From Pirellula sp. (GTDB taxonomy: Bacteria > Planctomycetota > Planctomycetia > Pirellulales > PNKZ01), in the NCBI GenBank assembly GCA_013822735.1, contig PNKZ01000012.1, forward strand, positions 62,001 to 126,000: a DNA stretch of 64,000 bases. The letters are read 5' to 3'. The notes under the pieces are model-generated. The model was not told the origin of the DNA, ran no database searches, and saw nothing but the letters and a program-made list of their open reading frames with translations. Every line of letters begins with the position of its first letter. The first letter of the stretch is position 1. Positions 37,588-46,168 of the stretch are shown piece by piece. Position numbers and translations under genes: made by a program.

Positions 37588-37793
37588 AGGGAAACGCTGT
37601 GATAAACGAGTGGTGCGCCTGTAGGAAAGATTAGCTCGCGCACATGCCGACAAACGACCTTCCGACTCGACGATTCCGCGGCAGGCACTCACGAATAATC
37701 GGCACGTTCGCTACAATCGGCCCCCGGGTCGACGTCGCCGGAATGGCCGCCGGCCGACAAACTAGATATCTCCTTCATTCGATCGACGACCAC

Positions 37794-38006
37794 ATGGACG
37801 AAGCCGACAACAATCCGTCCCCCGATTCGCAGCGGCTAGACCATTTCGTCAAAATCGTCGCCGAGGCCGGCACCGGCGGGCAGGCGAAACTGCTGATTCA
37901 AGGGGGCGAAGTCAAAGTTAACGGCGAGATTGAAACACGCCGACGGCGAAAACTAATACCGGGAGATGTCGTCGAATTTGCCGGCCGGCAGCACACCGTT
38001 ACCTAA
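37794..38006 (+). CDS. Small S4-domain RNA-binding protein (YbcJ/YaaA-like)
   Basis: 70 residues from ATG 37794. QRLDHFVKIVAEAGTGGQAKLLIQGGEVKVNGEIETRRRRKL..GDVVEF is the complete minimal S4 fold. Such proteins bind structured RNA, often rRNA or stalled ribosomal complexes. A longer frame back to 37644 lacks coding character. It is first in a run of tiny plus-strand genes and divergent from the HTTM pair. Confidence 0.8.
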   Translation: MDEADNNPSPDSQRLDHFVKIVAEAGTGGQAKLLIQGGEVKVNGEIETRRRRKLIPGDVVEFAGRQHTVT

Positions 38007-38076
38007 GCCGAGACCTCTTTTGCGACGCGATCCAACGGGCGTCCAATCTTGTATTTCTATTGTGAAAGGGACTGCG

Positions 38077-38265
38077 ATGGCATTTTCCGCCGTGATTGAA
38101 GGAGATGAACTGGTGATCCGCGTCCCTATGAGCGCGAAACCGGAGCGATCGGCCAGCGGCAAGACGCTCGTCGTCGCCTCCACGCGCGGCAACAAGGAAA
38201 CCGACTGCGTCGTGCAAGGGAAGAAGGTCGTCGTGGGCGTGAACGCCTACATCCCCGTGAAATAA
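38077..38265 (+). CDS. Small conserved-looking protein of unknown function (62 aa)
   Basis: Starts at ATG 38077 after GTGAAAGGGACTGCG, an acceptable Shine-Dalgarno. The sequence (FSAVIEGDELVIRVPM..PERSASGKTLVVASTRGN, KVVVGVNAYIPVK) looks like an all-beta fold with a short basic loop. No family is recognised with certainty. It is 70 bases behind the S4 gene and 63 bases ahead of the 27-aa gene. Confidence 0.65.
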   Translation: MAFSAVIEGDELVIRVPMSAKPERSASGKTLVVASTRGNKETDCVVQGKKVVVGVNAYIPVK

Positions 38266-38328
38266 CAAATCTGCTATAACAACGACTGTTACGAATCAAC
38301 CACAACACGCCGGCCGGGAGAAAATGCC

Positions 38329-38412
38329 ATGGGTAAGGGAAACAACAGCCAAAAGAACGACAAGAAGGCGAAGAAGCCGAAGCAAGACAAGAAGAAGCCG
38401 GCCGGCAAGTAA
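38329..38412 (+). CDS. 27-residue lysine-rich microprotein
   Basis: The ORF begins MGKGNNSQKNDKKAKKPK and ends KKPAGK; 12 of 27 residues are Lys and there are no hydrophobic stretches. GGGAG lies 9 bases upstream of the ATG. A competing ATG five bases earlier opens a different frame, but that product is an Arg-rich string without a good start context. I recall similar MGKGNNSQ-type microproteins in planctomycetes, which supports translation. A nucleic-acid-binding role is only a guess from charge. Confidence 0.6.
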   Translation: MGKGNNSQKNDKKAKKPKQDKKKPAGK

Positions 38413-38518
38413 TTGCACAGATCGTGACGTTGCCAAAATCGTTCGATTAGCGACGATCAGGACGTGATGAGTCAAAAATAGCCGCGCTTAAATACCTATA
38501 AAGAGCTATATGGGGGCT

Positions 38519-38547
38519 TTGACAACTTGCGCCACAATGCCTAGCGT
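38519..38547 (+). promoter_or_regulatory. Possible sigma-70-type promoter for the HTH-like gene
   Basis: A perfect -35 box TTGACA is at 38519-38524 and a weak -10 TAGCGT at 38542-38547 with a 17-base spacer. It sits in an unusually AT-rich 100-base leader. The -10 match is poor, so this is tentative. Confidence 0.35.
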
Positions 38548-38557
38548 AGGTAATTAC

Positions 38558-38577
38558 CTTTATATCTTTATATAAAG
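38558..38577 (+). repeat. AT-rich inverted repeat in the leader of the HTH-like gene
   Basis: CTTTATAT-CTTT-ATATAAAG is a perfect 8-bp palindromic hairpin, 21 bases before the start codon at 38599. Direct repeats ACCTATAAAG (38494) and ACCTATAAGG (38581) flank it. It could be an operator or a leader RNA hairpin. Confidence 0.5.
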
Positions 38578-38598
38578 AACACCTATAAGGATTTTGCT

Positions 38599-38982
38599 AT
38601 GGCAAAAAAGCCCACGAAGAAGGTCCCCGCCGAAGCCGGCAAGAACGGCGCGCCCAAGGTCAACAAGTCCGCCGCGATTCGCGACTACTTGAAGGCCAAC
38701 AAGAAGGCGATGCCGAAAGAAATCGTCGCCGCCTTGAAAGTGAAGGGGATCGACGTTTCGCCCAACATGGTCTCGATCATCAAGGCGAAGTCGAAGGTGA
38801 AACGCGCCCGACGCCAAGCGACCGCTGCAACCGCGGCGCATGAACTCGGCGCCGGTTCGAAATCGAGCAAGGCCGACGGTTTGGACGCTGCTCTGATTCT
38901 GTACAAAGCGGCCCAAGGTCAAGAAGCACCGGTGACGAAGGTTCGCGGCGCGTTCTTGCGTTTGGTCGAACTGCTCGGCTAA
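38599..38982 (+). CDS. Small basic HTH-like planctomycete protein
   Basis: 127 residues; AAGG lies 9 bases upstream of the ATG. The N-terminus is Lys/Ala-rich (AKKPTKKVPAEAGKNG), followed by NKSAAIRDYLKANKKAMPKEIVAALK and GIDVSPNMVSIIKAKSK, a helix-turn-helix-like segment. I have seen the same arrangement repeatedly in small planctomycete proteins. A C-terminal helical segment (DAALILYKAAQG..RLVELLG) may dimerise. It is probably DNA-binding, perhaps nucleoid-associated; targets are unknown. The gene ends at a very strong hairpin and has an AT-rich, repeat-containing leader that could be autoregulated. Confidence 0.7.
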   Translation: MAKKPTKKVPAEAGKNGAPKVNKSAAIRDYLKANKKAMPKEIVAALKVKGIDVSPNMVSIIKAKSKVKRARRQATAATAAHELGAGSKSSKADGLDAALILYKAAQGQEAPVTKVRGAFLRLVELLG

Positions 38983-39022
38983 TGTGCCTTTAAATGCGGA
39001 TTGATCTCGATTCAAAATCTCC

Positions 39023-39058
39023 GGGCCCCACTTTCTTCTTGGGAGGAAAGTGGGGCCC
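39023..39058 (+). terminator. Strong hairpin terminator after the HTH-like gene
   Basis: A perfect 13-bp stem, 39023-39035 (GGGCCCCACTTTC) with 39046-39058, loop of 10, starts 41 bases after the stop codon. No long T-run follows, but the stem strength and position argue for transcription termination or 3'-end protection. Confidence 0.75.
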
Positions 39059-39270
39059 GTCTGCGTTTAAATACCTGCCGGTGCGAAAGCAACCTCTCTT
39101 ACATCCGCTAAAGTCGGCCCATTGGCCATGAAAGGGGATTGCTCAAGCTACGTCATTCCACGTCGCATGGCTCAACTGCGATAACTCAATCTACCGTTGC
39201 AGTGAAGCCTTTCGACTCCGCGGCGGCCGTCCCGCTCGCGTCGCCCCTTGTGGAACATACCGGCACACAC

Positions 39271-39906
39271 ATGACCAGCGTCGACTGCAATCCTTGTCGA
39301 CGATCAAGCCCGACGAGCCGCTACCGATCGGGCTTGATCGTTGTAATCGTATTACTACTTGGCTCGGGCAACGCAGACGCCGCATCACTACCCAAGTACG
39401 ACGAAGTGCGCGAGATCGTCGAGACACACTTTGCGGCTAAGCCCGGATATAAGGACGGCGACCTCGTTTCCAAGGGAGACGTCGAGCCGATACTGAAACA
39501 GCTTGCGGCGCGAGGCTTTGACGTGCGTCGGAAAGAACAAGGAGCCGAAATGCTGCTCGCCGACGGTCATCCGTTGGTCAAGCTCTTTCGCACGCCGGCC
39601 GGCTTGCAATTCATGCGGAAGGTGAAGGACATTCCCGACGTCTACGATCGCTTTGCGCGACTGTCGAGCTTCGCTGCAGGTCATGCGATCGTCGTGAAGA
39701 TCATCAATACTAAGAACGTGGCAGCCGCGACGCTGCTTTGCAGCCCCGCAGCTGCTCGTGAAATCGAAGAGATGTTTCCGAACGAACAGGCCTGCATCAA
39801 TTTCGAGGTCTCGGCGGGACGCACGTACACGGTCGAACAGTATCTTGACCACCTCCGTTCGATGCTGCTTTTGACCGAGCGTAATTTGTCACGGCCCGGC
39901 GACTAA
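39271..39906 (+). CDS. Exported or anchored protein of unknown function upstream of the Tad-like genes
   Basis: 211 residues from ATG 39271. The open frame continues upstream to a TTG at 39139, but the ATG places a proper signal/anchor (RYRSGLIVVIVLLLGSGNADAA) near the N-terminus. The mature part (YDEVREIVETHFAAKPGYKDGDLVSKGDVEPILKQL, a VKDIPDVYDRFARLS segment) is mostly helical and matches no family I recognise. It is 14 bases upstream of the first TadE-like gene, so it may belong to the same export/pilus unit. Confidence 0.6.
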   Translation: MTSVDCNPCRRSSPTSRYRSGLIVVIVLLLGSGNADAASLPKYDEVREIVETHFAAKPGYKDGDLVSKGDVEPILKQLAARGFDVRRKEQGAEMLLADGHPLVKLFRTPAGLQFMRKVKDIPDVYDRFARLSSFAAGHAIVVKIINTKNVAAATLLCSPAAAREIEEMFPNEQACINFEVSAGRTYTVEQYLDHLRSMLLLTERNLSRPGD

Positions 39907-39920
39907 ACCGAGTTACATCC

Positions 39921-40370
39921 ATGTGCTTTCCGTTAACCACTCTAGGCAAGGCCGGGCCGCGCGGTCGCATCGCGCGGAGAAACGTCACCGCGCGAATGCG
40001 TCGCGGCACGGCGGCCGTCGAGTTTGCCGTCTGCTTGCCGTTGCTGGTCTCACTGGTGCTGGGGGTTATCGAAACCAGCAACGCCGTATTCGTCCAACAA
40101 GCGATCACGTCGGCGGCGTATGAAGCGGCCAACGTGGCTTCGGCCACCGGCGGCACGTCGACCGCGGCCACGTCGCGGGCCAACAGCGTTCTAACCAGCT
40201 TGGGCATTAATTCCGCCACGGTCGCGATTAGCCCGACCGTCACGGCGCAAACGCCGCTCGGTACGACGATTACCGTTACTTGTTCCGTGCCGCTAGCTTC
40301 AAACCTTACGGCCTTCGGATATCTAGGCAATCCCACGCTGAAATACGTCATCAAAACCGCAAAGCTTTGA
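39921..40370 (+). CDS. TadE-like pseudopilin
   Basis: 149 residues. RRGTAAVEFAVCLPLLVSLVLGVIE is the TadE N-terminal processing and membrane segment (G-x-AAVEFA), and a Val/Thr-rich C-terminal beta region follows (VAISPTVTAQ, TTITVTCSVPL). TadE-type minor pilins are matured by a TadV-type peptidase and act with Flp/Tad pili or other secretion machines. It is first of three related genes; the Tad ATPase and platform genes are not in the window. Confidence 0.82.
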   Translation: MCFPLTTLGKAGPRGRIARRNVTARMRRGTAAVEFAVCLPLLVSLVLGVIETSNAVFVQQAITSAAYEAANVASATGGTSTAATSRANSVLTSLGINSATVAISPTVTAQTPLGTTITVTCSVPLASNLTAFGYLGNPTLKYVIKTAKL

Positions 40371-40430
40371 TCCTAGCGCGGCATATTACTACGACGCTGA
40401 CATTCCGGATGTAAAGAAGCACGACCACTA

Positions 40431-41621
40431 ATGCAACAACACCGTCACGCCGATAGCGCACGTATAACCCTCGGCTCTCCGCGGCGCGGCGCCGTCATCG
40501 CGCTCGTTGCCGTATTTCTCGTGATCATGCTCGTCATGGCCGCGTTCTCGATTGACGCCGCTTATATCCAACTTGTAACGACCCAACTCAAGGCGGGTTC
40601 CGACGCCGCCGCGAAGGCCGGAACCTCGGCGCTGGTACAAGGCAAGAGCGACTCGGCGGCGATTCAAGCCGCTATTGATATGGCCGCGTTGAATTATGTC
40701 GCGGGACACACGCTCAAGCTGACGACGTCCGACATCACCGTCGGACAATCGCAATTGCAAACCGACGGATCTTGGAAATTTGTCGCCGGAGCCAAGCCGT
40801 CGCAAGCCATGCAGATCAACGCCAACCTATCCGGCAGTACGGCCAACGGCAACGTCGGCCTGTTCTTTGCGCCGGTCTTGGGAACCAACTCCGTTTCCTT
40901 ATCCAACACGTCCGTCGCATCGGCATTCGCGGTGGAAGTTTGTCTCGTGCTCGACCGATCGCATTCGATGTGCTTCGATCAATCCGGCACGATTTGGAGC
41001 TATCCGTCCCCAATACTTTTGAACTGGGTTTCGGGTATCAAATCGGAACCGGTTAACGGAAGTCGCTGGGAGTCGCTTGATTCCGCCATGACTTCCTTTT
41101 GCAATATTCTGAAGAGCACTAATGCTCCTCCGCGTGTCGCCGTCGTTACTTGGGCCTCGGACATCGACAAAAACACCACGGAATACTCGCTGACGGGCCA
41201 AACCTCGCCGGAAGTGACGACCGACCTCGCCCTCTCCACCGATATGACGGCCGTCTACAACGCCGTGCATGCCCGTTCGAGCAAGGTGATGCTGGGCGGC
41301 ACGAACATGTCGGCCGGCATCGACCGCGGCGTGAGCATCTTGACGGCGTCAAACGTCAAACCTTACGCCAAAAAAATCATGATCCTCATGACCGACGGCC
41401 AGTGGAACGAAGGCCGCGATCCGACGGACGCCGCGGACGACGCAGCAGCGGCGAATATCACGATCCATTGCATTTGCTTTCTGCAAAACGCCGACCAAAC
41501 CACGACCCAACAGATCGCTTCAATAACGGGCGGCAAGTTTTACTACGCAGCGAACTCGGCGGCTCTCACCGCCGCTTTCCAGGATATTGCGTTCTCGCTT
41601 CCCGTGGTTCTCACAAAGTAG
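40431..41621 (+). CDS. TadG-like protein with von Willebrand factor A domain
   Basis: 396 residues. RRGAVIALVAVFLVIMLVMAAFSIDAAYI is a TadG/Flp-type membrane segment, followed by QLKAGSDAAAKAGTSAL. From about 168 a vWA domain starts with VCLVLDRSHSM, giving the DxSxS MIDAS (D175, S177, S179). TNMSAGIDRGVSIL supplies the Thr-containing second motif and MILMTDGQWNEG the Asp. The vWA domain should bind a divalent cation and a protein ligand outside the membrane, fitting adhesion. It lies between two TadE-like genes with short gaps. Confidence 0.82.
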   Translation: MQQHRHADSARITLGSPRRGAVIALVAVFLVIMLVMAAFSIDAAYIQLVTTQLKAGSDAAAKAGTSALVQGKSDSAAIQAAIDMAALNYVAGHTLKLTTSDITVGQSQLQTDGSWKFVAGAKPSQAMQINANLSGSTANGNVGLFFAPVLGTNSVSLSNTSVASAFAVEVCLVLDRSHSMCFDQSGTIWSYPSPILLNWVSGIKSEPVNGSRWESLDSAMTSFCNILKSTNAPPRVAVVTWASDIDKNTTEYSLTGQTSPEVTTDLALSTDMTAVYNAVHARSSKVMLGGTNMSAGIDRGVSILTASNVKPYAKKIMILMTDGQWNEGRDPTDAADDAAAANITIHCICFLQNADQTTTQQIASITGGKFYYAANSAALTAAFQDIAFSLPVVLTK

Positions 41622-41643
41622 CATTCGCCACGAGGCTACCTCT

Positions 41644-42078
41644 ATGAACATTTCGAGCACAACGAGCATCCGTCGAAATCGTCGCTCGCCATGCGCACGG
41701 CGTCGCGGCACGACCGTCGTCGAATTCGCGCTGGTCTGCCCGTTGATCTTTACGTTCTTTTTTGCGGCGATTGAGTTCGCGCGTGCAAACCAAATTCTCA
41801 ACGCGACGGCCAACGCGTCCTATCAGGGATGTCGCGCGGCGATCATTCCCGGAGCCACCGTGACGAGCACTACCGCCGCAGCGAGAAAATATCTAAATGC
41901 CGGTCTCATCTCGACCGCGACGATCAGCGTCAATCCTTCGACGATCACCAACACCACGACCACAGTGACCGTGACGGTCTCCGTGCCGCTCGACAGCAAC
42001 TCCTGGATCGGGCAAACGTTCACCAGAGGAAAGTCGGTGACGCGTTCGTGCACGTTAACACGCGAGAAGACGAACTAA
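41644..42078 (+). CDS. TadE-like pseudopilin, second copy
   Basis: 144 residues from ATG 41644, 22 bases after the vWA gene. RRGTTVVEFALVCPLIFTFFFAAIEFARA is the TadE processing/membrane motif, and the C-terminal half (STITNTTTTVTVTVSVPL) parallels the first copy at 39921. It is likely a minor pilin of the same unit. It converges on cysA with 37 bases between. Confidence 0.82.
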   Translation: MNISSTTSIRRNRRSPCARRRGTTVVEFALVCPLIFTFFFAAIEFARANQILNATANASYQGCRAAIIPGATVTSTTAAARKYLNAGLISTATISVNPSTITNTTTTVTVTVSVPLDSNSWIGQTFTRGKSVTRSCTLTREKTN

Positions 42079-42115
42079 TCGCGACGTTGCAGACGAAGCC
42101 GCATTTCACGGGCGT

Positions 42116-43171
42116 CTAAATACTGTATTCCGGCAAGAATACGCGGACGCGACGTGGAGCGACGTACACGACTTCCCCCTCCCGGAGATCGAGTTCCGCG
42201 TAGCGGTCGGCAGTGAGTTCGACATGAACATCGGACCCGAAGTCGACCGACACGCCGTAGACCTTGGCCACCGCGCCGGCCGGATTCACGCGTTTCACTT
42301 CGATGCGTATCGATCCCTCGACTTCCAATCGCTCGATATCGAGCTCGTGCGGGCGCACATACACCGCGGCATCGCGCGATTCGCCGTGCGGATAATCGGG
42401 GTAGGCGACTTCGACGCCGCCCCAATGCGCCTTGCCGTTCTGCACCCGCCCGCTGAAGACGTTCACGTGCCCGAGGAAGTCCATCACAAACGGATTGGCC
42501 GGGTGTTCGAATACCTCGCGCGGCGAACCGAGTTGCTCGATGCGCCCCTTGTTCATCACCACGACTTCGTCGGCCACCTCGAACGCTTCTTCTTGGTCGT
42601 GCGTTACGAACACCGTGGTCATGCCGATTTCATCGTGCAGTCGACGGAGCCATTGCCGGAGTTCCTGCCGCACCTTCGCATCGAGCGCGCCGAACGGCTC
42701 GTCGAGCAACAGCACTTGAGGCCGAATTGCCAAGGCCCGGGCGAGCGCGACGCGCTGACGCTGACCGCCGGAAAGTTGCGACGGGAGCCGGCGTTCCATG
42801 CCCGACAAGCGTACGAGGCCGATCAGTTCCTCGACGCGGCGATTCACTTCGGCCTTGGGTGTCTTGCGCACGCGCAGCCCGAAGGCGACGTTCTCAAACA
42901 CGTTCATGTGCCGAAACAGGGCGTAGTGCTGAAAGACGAAGCCGACGTTGCGATCGCGGGCGGAGCGCGACGTAACGTCTTGCTCGTCGTAGAACACGTT
43001 GCCGGAGTCGGCAGTTTCCAAGCCGGCGATGATGCGGAGCAGCGTCGTCTTGCCCGAGCCGGAAGGGCCGAGCAGCGCCAAGAGCGAACCCTGCGGCACG
43101 TTGAGCGACACATTGTCAAGCGCGCGAAAGTTACCGAACTGCTTCGTAACGCCGTCGATGCGAATGCTCAT
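42116..43171 (-). CDS. cysA: Sulfate/thiosulfate ABC transporter ATP-binding protein
   Basis: 351 residues from ATG 43171, which overlaps the cysW stop by four bases (ATGA). The open frame beyond is not used. Walker [10 protein letters not shown] begins at residue 35, the signature LSGGQ is at 133-137, Walker [13 protein letters not shown] begins at 153 and the His switch lies in [10 protein letters not shown]. The C-terminal region ([35 protein letters not shown]) is a TOBE-like domain as in CysA. It energises sulfate import through CysT/CysW with the binding protein encoded at 44960. Confidence 0.93.
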   Translation of the reverse strand: MSIRIDGVTKQFGNFRALDNVSLNVPQGSLLALLGPSGSGKTTLLRIIAGLETADSGNVFYDEQDVTSRSARDRNVGFVFQHYALFRHMNVFENVAFGLRVRKTPKAEVNRRVEELIGLVRLSGMERRLPSQLSGGQRQRVALARALAIRPQVLLLDEPFGALDAKVRQELRQWLRRLHDEIGMTTVFVTHDQEEAFEVADEVVVMNKGRIEQLGSPREVFEHPANPFVMDFLGHVNVFSGRVQNGKAHWGGVEVAYPDYPHGESRDAAVYVRPHELDIERLEVEGSIRIEVKRVNPAGAVAKVYGVSVDFGSDVHVELTADRYAELDLREGEVVYVAPRRVRVFLPEYSI

Positions 43172-44073
43172 ACTTGCTCTCCTGGCTGACGCAGGGCGGC
43201 CACTTCGGCCAACTCCCCTTGAGTTTTTCGTTCGAGAACCACCTTCACGAGCAGCGTCACCAAGGCCAGAAACGTGAGCACCGAGGCGACCGCGAATGAG
43301 GCGGGATTGTCGTAATCTTGAAACAGCTTTTCGACACGGAGCGGCATGGTGTAGGTCTGACGCTCGATGCGCCCCGACACCACGTACACGGCGCCGAATT
43401 CTCCCATGGCTCGGGCATTGCAGAGGATCACGCCGTAGAGCAAACCCCATTTGATGTTCGGGAGCGTCACGCGCCAGAACATCTGCCACGCGTTAGCTCC
43501 CAAGCTCACGGCGGCAACTTCTTCTTCATCACCGATCGCTTCCATCACCGGCAATAATTCGCGCACGACAAACGGCATGGTGACGAACATCGTCGCCAGA
43601 ATGAGCCCCGGTAGAGCGAAGACGATTTGGATATTGTGCTCGCGCAGCCACGGCCCGAGCACCCCTTGCATGCCGAAGATCAAGAGCAGCATCAAGCCTG
43701 CGACGACCGGCGACACGGCAAACGGCAAATCGATGAGCGACACTAAGAGCGTGCGCCCCGGAAAGCGAAACCGAGCGATGGCCCAGGCCGCAACGACGCC
43801 GAACAGCACGTTGGCAACAACGGCGGACGGCGCGACGATGAGCGTCAGCATGATCGCGTGGCGCGTGTCGGCGTCGGCCGTGAGGTTGTTCCAATAGGTC
43901 GCCCAGCCCGGCTTGAGCGCTTGGTAGAACACGTGCGTGACGGGAATCACGATGAGCACGCCGACCACGGCCACGGCCAGCGATGTGAGGAGCCAGCGCA
44001 CCCACGCGGGGTCGCGGCGTGCGGCGGCGCGAAATCCGTGCGCGGCCGGCTTTAATTGTTTACTAGGTTGCAC
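43168..44073 (-). CDS. cysW: Sulfate ABC transporter permease CysW
   Basis: 301 residues with six membrane spans, and the EAA-loop segment [31 protein letters not shown] that docks on Cys[18 protein letters not shown] and [13 protein letters not shown] are CysW-type signatures. It overlaps cysT by 11 bases and cysA by four, a tightly coupled operon. Confidence 0.93.
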   Translation of the reverse strand: MQPSKQLKPAAHGFRAAARRDPAWVRWLLTSLAVAVVGVLIVIPVTHVFYQALKPGWATYWNNLTADADTRHAIMLTLIVAPSAVVANVLFGVVAAWAIARFRFPGRTLLVSLIDLPFAVSPVVAGLMLLLIFGMQGVLGPWLREHNIQIVFALPGLILATMFVTMPFVVRELLPVMEAIGDEEEVAAVSLGANAWQMFWRVTLPNIKWGLLYGVILCNARAMGEFGAVYVVSGRIERQTYTMPLRVEKLFQDYDNPASFAVASVLTFLALVTLLVKVVLERKTQGELAEVAALRQPGEQV

Positions 44074-44878
44074 GGCTCGTGCTCCATCGTTCGAGCTGAT
44101 TGATCACCAAGAGCATCGCCAGCGAGAGCCCCAGCAGCACGACGGCGATTGCCGTCGCTTCGGCATACGCGAACTCTTCCAATCGTGAGACGATCAACAC
44201 CGGCGCGATTTCCGTCTTAAACGGCATGTTGCCGGAAACGAACACCACGCTGCCGTATTCGCCGAGCGAGCGTGCGAAGGAGAGTGCGAAGCCGGTGACC
44301 GTGGCCGGCAGAATCGCCGGAAAGATCACGCGAAAGAACGTTTGCAGTCGCGAGGCGCCGAGCAGAAACGCGGCTTCTTCCGTATCGGCGTCGATTGTTT
44401 CGAGCACCGGCTGAATAGCCCGCACGACGAACGGCAGTCCGAGAAACGTAAGTACAAGCACCACGGCAAACTTCGAGTACGCCCCTTCGATGCCGATCGG
44501 CACGAGATACTGACCGAGCCAACCTTGCTTCACGTAGAGGCTTGAATACACAAGCCCGGCGACGGCCGTCGGCAATGCAAATGGTAGGTCGATCAGCGAA
44601 TCGAAGACGCGCTTGAGCGGAAACTCGTAACGCACCAAGACCCAAGCGACTAAGAGCCCCAGCAGCACGCTGGCCGAGGCCGACCAAAGCGAAACTTCGA
44701 GCGTGAAACGATACGCGGCTTGCGTCCGCGGCGTCCAAACGGCGCCGAGAAACTGCGAACTCGAAAGGGCTGACGCCTTATAGAGGCACGCCGCCATCGG
44801 CAACAGTAGCAGCAATGCCAAGTAGGTGATCGTGAAACCCAGGCTGAATTTGAACCCGGGCAGAATACGGCGGCTCAT
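44063..44878 (-). CDS. cysT: Sulfate ABC transporter permease CysT (CysU)
   Basis: 271 residues with six spans. LIDLPFALPTAVAGLVYSSLY, the EAA loop EEAAFLLGASRLQTFFRVIFPAILPAT and RSLGEYGSVVFVSGNMP identify CysT. It forms the heterodimeric channel with CysW. It lies 81 bases downstream of the sulfate-binding protein gene. Confidence 0.93.
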   Translation of the reverse strand: MSRRILPGFKFSLGFTITYLALLLLLPMAACLYKASALSSSQFLGAVWTPRTQAAYRFTLEVSLWSASASVLLGLLVAWVLVRYEFPLKRVFDSLIDLPFALPTAVAGLVYSSLYVKQGWLGQYLVPIGIEGAYSKFAVVLVLTFLGLPFVVRAIQPVLETIDADTEEAAFLLGASRLQTFFRVIFPAILPATVTGFALSFARSLGEYGSVVFVSGNMPFKTEIAPVLIVSRLEEFAYAEATAIAVVLLGLSLAMLLVINQLERWSTSRAT

Positions 44879-44959
44879 GAGTCAATCGCTCCGATGGTTC
44901 GGTTGCGACTTCGGCGGGCCCGCGCTCCGAAAAGAGCGCGAACCCGTCGCGAAGCCAAA

Positions 44960-46003
44960 TTATTTGGCTGCCGGAGCGTAGATCTGATCGAACGCGGCCC
45001 CTTCGGCGAAGAATTTCGCCTGAGCTTGGTTCCAACCTCCAAACACTTTGTGGACGCTGAAAAGTTCGATCTTCGGGAACGACTTGGAGAATTCGGCGGC
45101 GACCCCTTGGTCGATCGGGCGATAGAAGTTCTTCGCGATGATCTGCTGCCCGGCCGGCGTGTAAAGAAACTCCAGGTACGCCTTCGCGTCGGCCTCCGAC
45201 CCCTTGCGCTTCACGTTGGCATCGACCCACGCCACGAGCGGTTCGGCCAGCACGCTGACCGGCGGATAGACGATCTCCAACGCGTCGCCGGCTTCCTTCA
45301 CTTCAAACTGGGCTTCGTTCTCCCAAGTGAGATGCACGTCGCCGATTCCCTTCTGCGCGAAGGTCGCGGTTGCCGCACGAGCACCCGAGTCGAGCACAGG
45401 CACGTTCTTGTAGATGGCGGTCACAAGCTTCTTGGCGTCGTCGTCCGAACCGCCGCGCTCCAGCACCGATCCCCAAGCGCCGAGTAGGCTCAGCTTGCCG
45501 TTGCCCGAGGTCTTAGGGCTCGGCGTGATGACCGCCACTCCTTCGCGCCCGAGATCCGTCCAATCTTTGATTCCCTTCGGGTTCCCCTTGCGGACGACGA
45601 ACACGATCGTGGAAGAGTAGGGGAGTGAACCGTTCGGTAGCCGCTGTTCCCACTTGTCGGCAATGAGGCCCGCCTTTTGAATGGCGTCGATATCCTGCCA
45701 GATGGCGAGCGTCACGACGTCGGCCGGAAGTCCGTCGACAACTTGCCGCGCCTGGCTCGATGAGCCGCCGTGCGATTGGCGAATTGCGACCTTGCGCCCG
45801 GTCGTCTTCTCGTGGTGCGGAATGAACGCTTCATTGAGCTGCTTCCACAGCTCGCGCGTCGGGTCGTATGAGACATTGAGGAGTTCCAAGGAACCGGATT
45901 CCCCCGTGGGGAATTCCGGGGTCGTGGTATTGCTGCACGACGACAGCGCAACCACGAAAAGTGCGACCAGCGAAGCGGCCATCCGTTGCAACGACACCGA
46001 CAT
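44960..46003 (-). CDS. sbp: Sulfate-binding lipoprotein of the ABC transporter
   Basis: 347 residues from ATG 46003, preceded by GAGGAG; an earlier start at 46072 is unlikely. The N-terminus is a signal with lipobox ALSSC. ELLNVSYDPTRELWKQLNEAF, QSHGGSSSQARQV, DVVTLAIWQDIDAI, NPKTS-like ITPSPKTSGNGK and VDANVKRKGS follow the Sbp/CysP pattern for sulfate or thiosulfate binding. It delivers substrate to CysTW. A lipoprotein rather than a free periplasmic form is inferred from the Cys. Confidence 0.92.
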   Translation of the reverse strand: MSVSLQRMAASLVALFVVALSSCSNTTTPEFPTGESGSLELLNVSYDPTRELWKQLNEAFIPHHEKTTGRKVAIRQSHGGSSSQARQVVDGLPADVVTLAIWQDIDAIQKAGLIADKWEQRLPNGSLPYSSTIVFVVRKGNPKGIKDWTDLGREGVAVITPSPKTSGNGKLSLLGAWGSVLERGGSDDDAKKLVTAIYKNVPVLDSGARAATATFAQKGIGDVHLTWENEAQFEVKEAGDALEIVYPPVSVLAEPLVAWVDANVKRKGSEADAKAYLEFLYTPAGQQIIAKNFYRPIDQGVAAEFSKSFPKIELFSVHKVFGGWNQAQAKFFAEGAAFDQIYAPAAK

Positions 46004-46168
46004 GGGGAGATCTCCTCGATTAGTTACCGCGGACAGCACGTTCATCACTTTGTTTATCGTTATCGTAAACATTCGTATCCAAGTTGAGGCAATGAAGCTA
46101 ACTTATTTTCCGCCATGGCTTTGCGACAACAATCGCCGCGTATGCGGACTACTCAAATACAAGGCTGG

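Noticed and set aside
37588-37692. Upstream extension of the HTTM-partner gene
   Set aside because: Codons before ATG 37587 are Arg/Ser-rich and precede the membrane anchor; the shorter start places the hydrophobic helix at the N-terminus.
37644-37793. Upstream extension of the S4 gene
   Set aside because: The added 50 codons have no similarity to S4 proteins and overlap the promoter region of the divergent HTTM-partner gene; the ATG at 37794 gives the normal family length.
46004-46168. Sigma-54 promoter directly upstream of sbp
   Set aside because: No GG-N10-GC pair with acceptable flanks on the minus strand. The TATCGTTATCGT repeat there is too short to claim as an operator.
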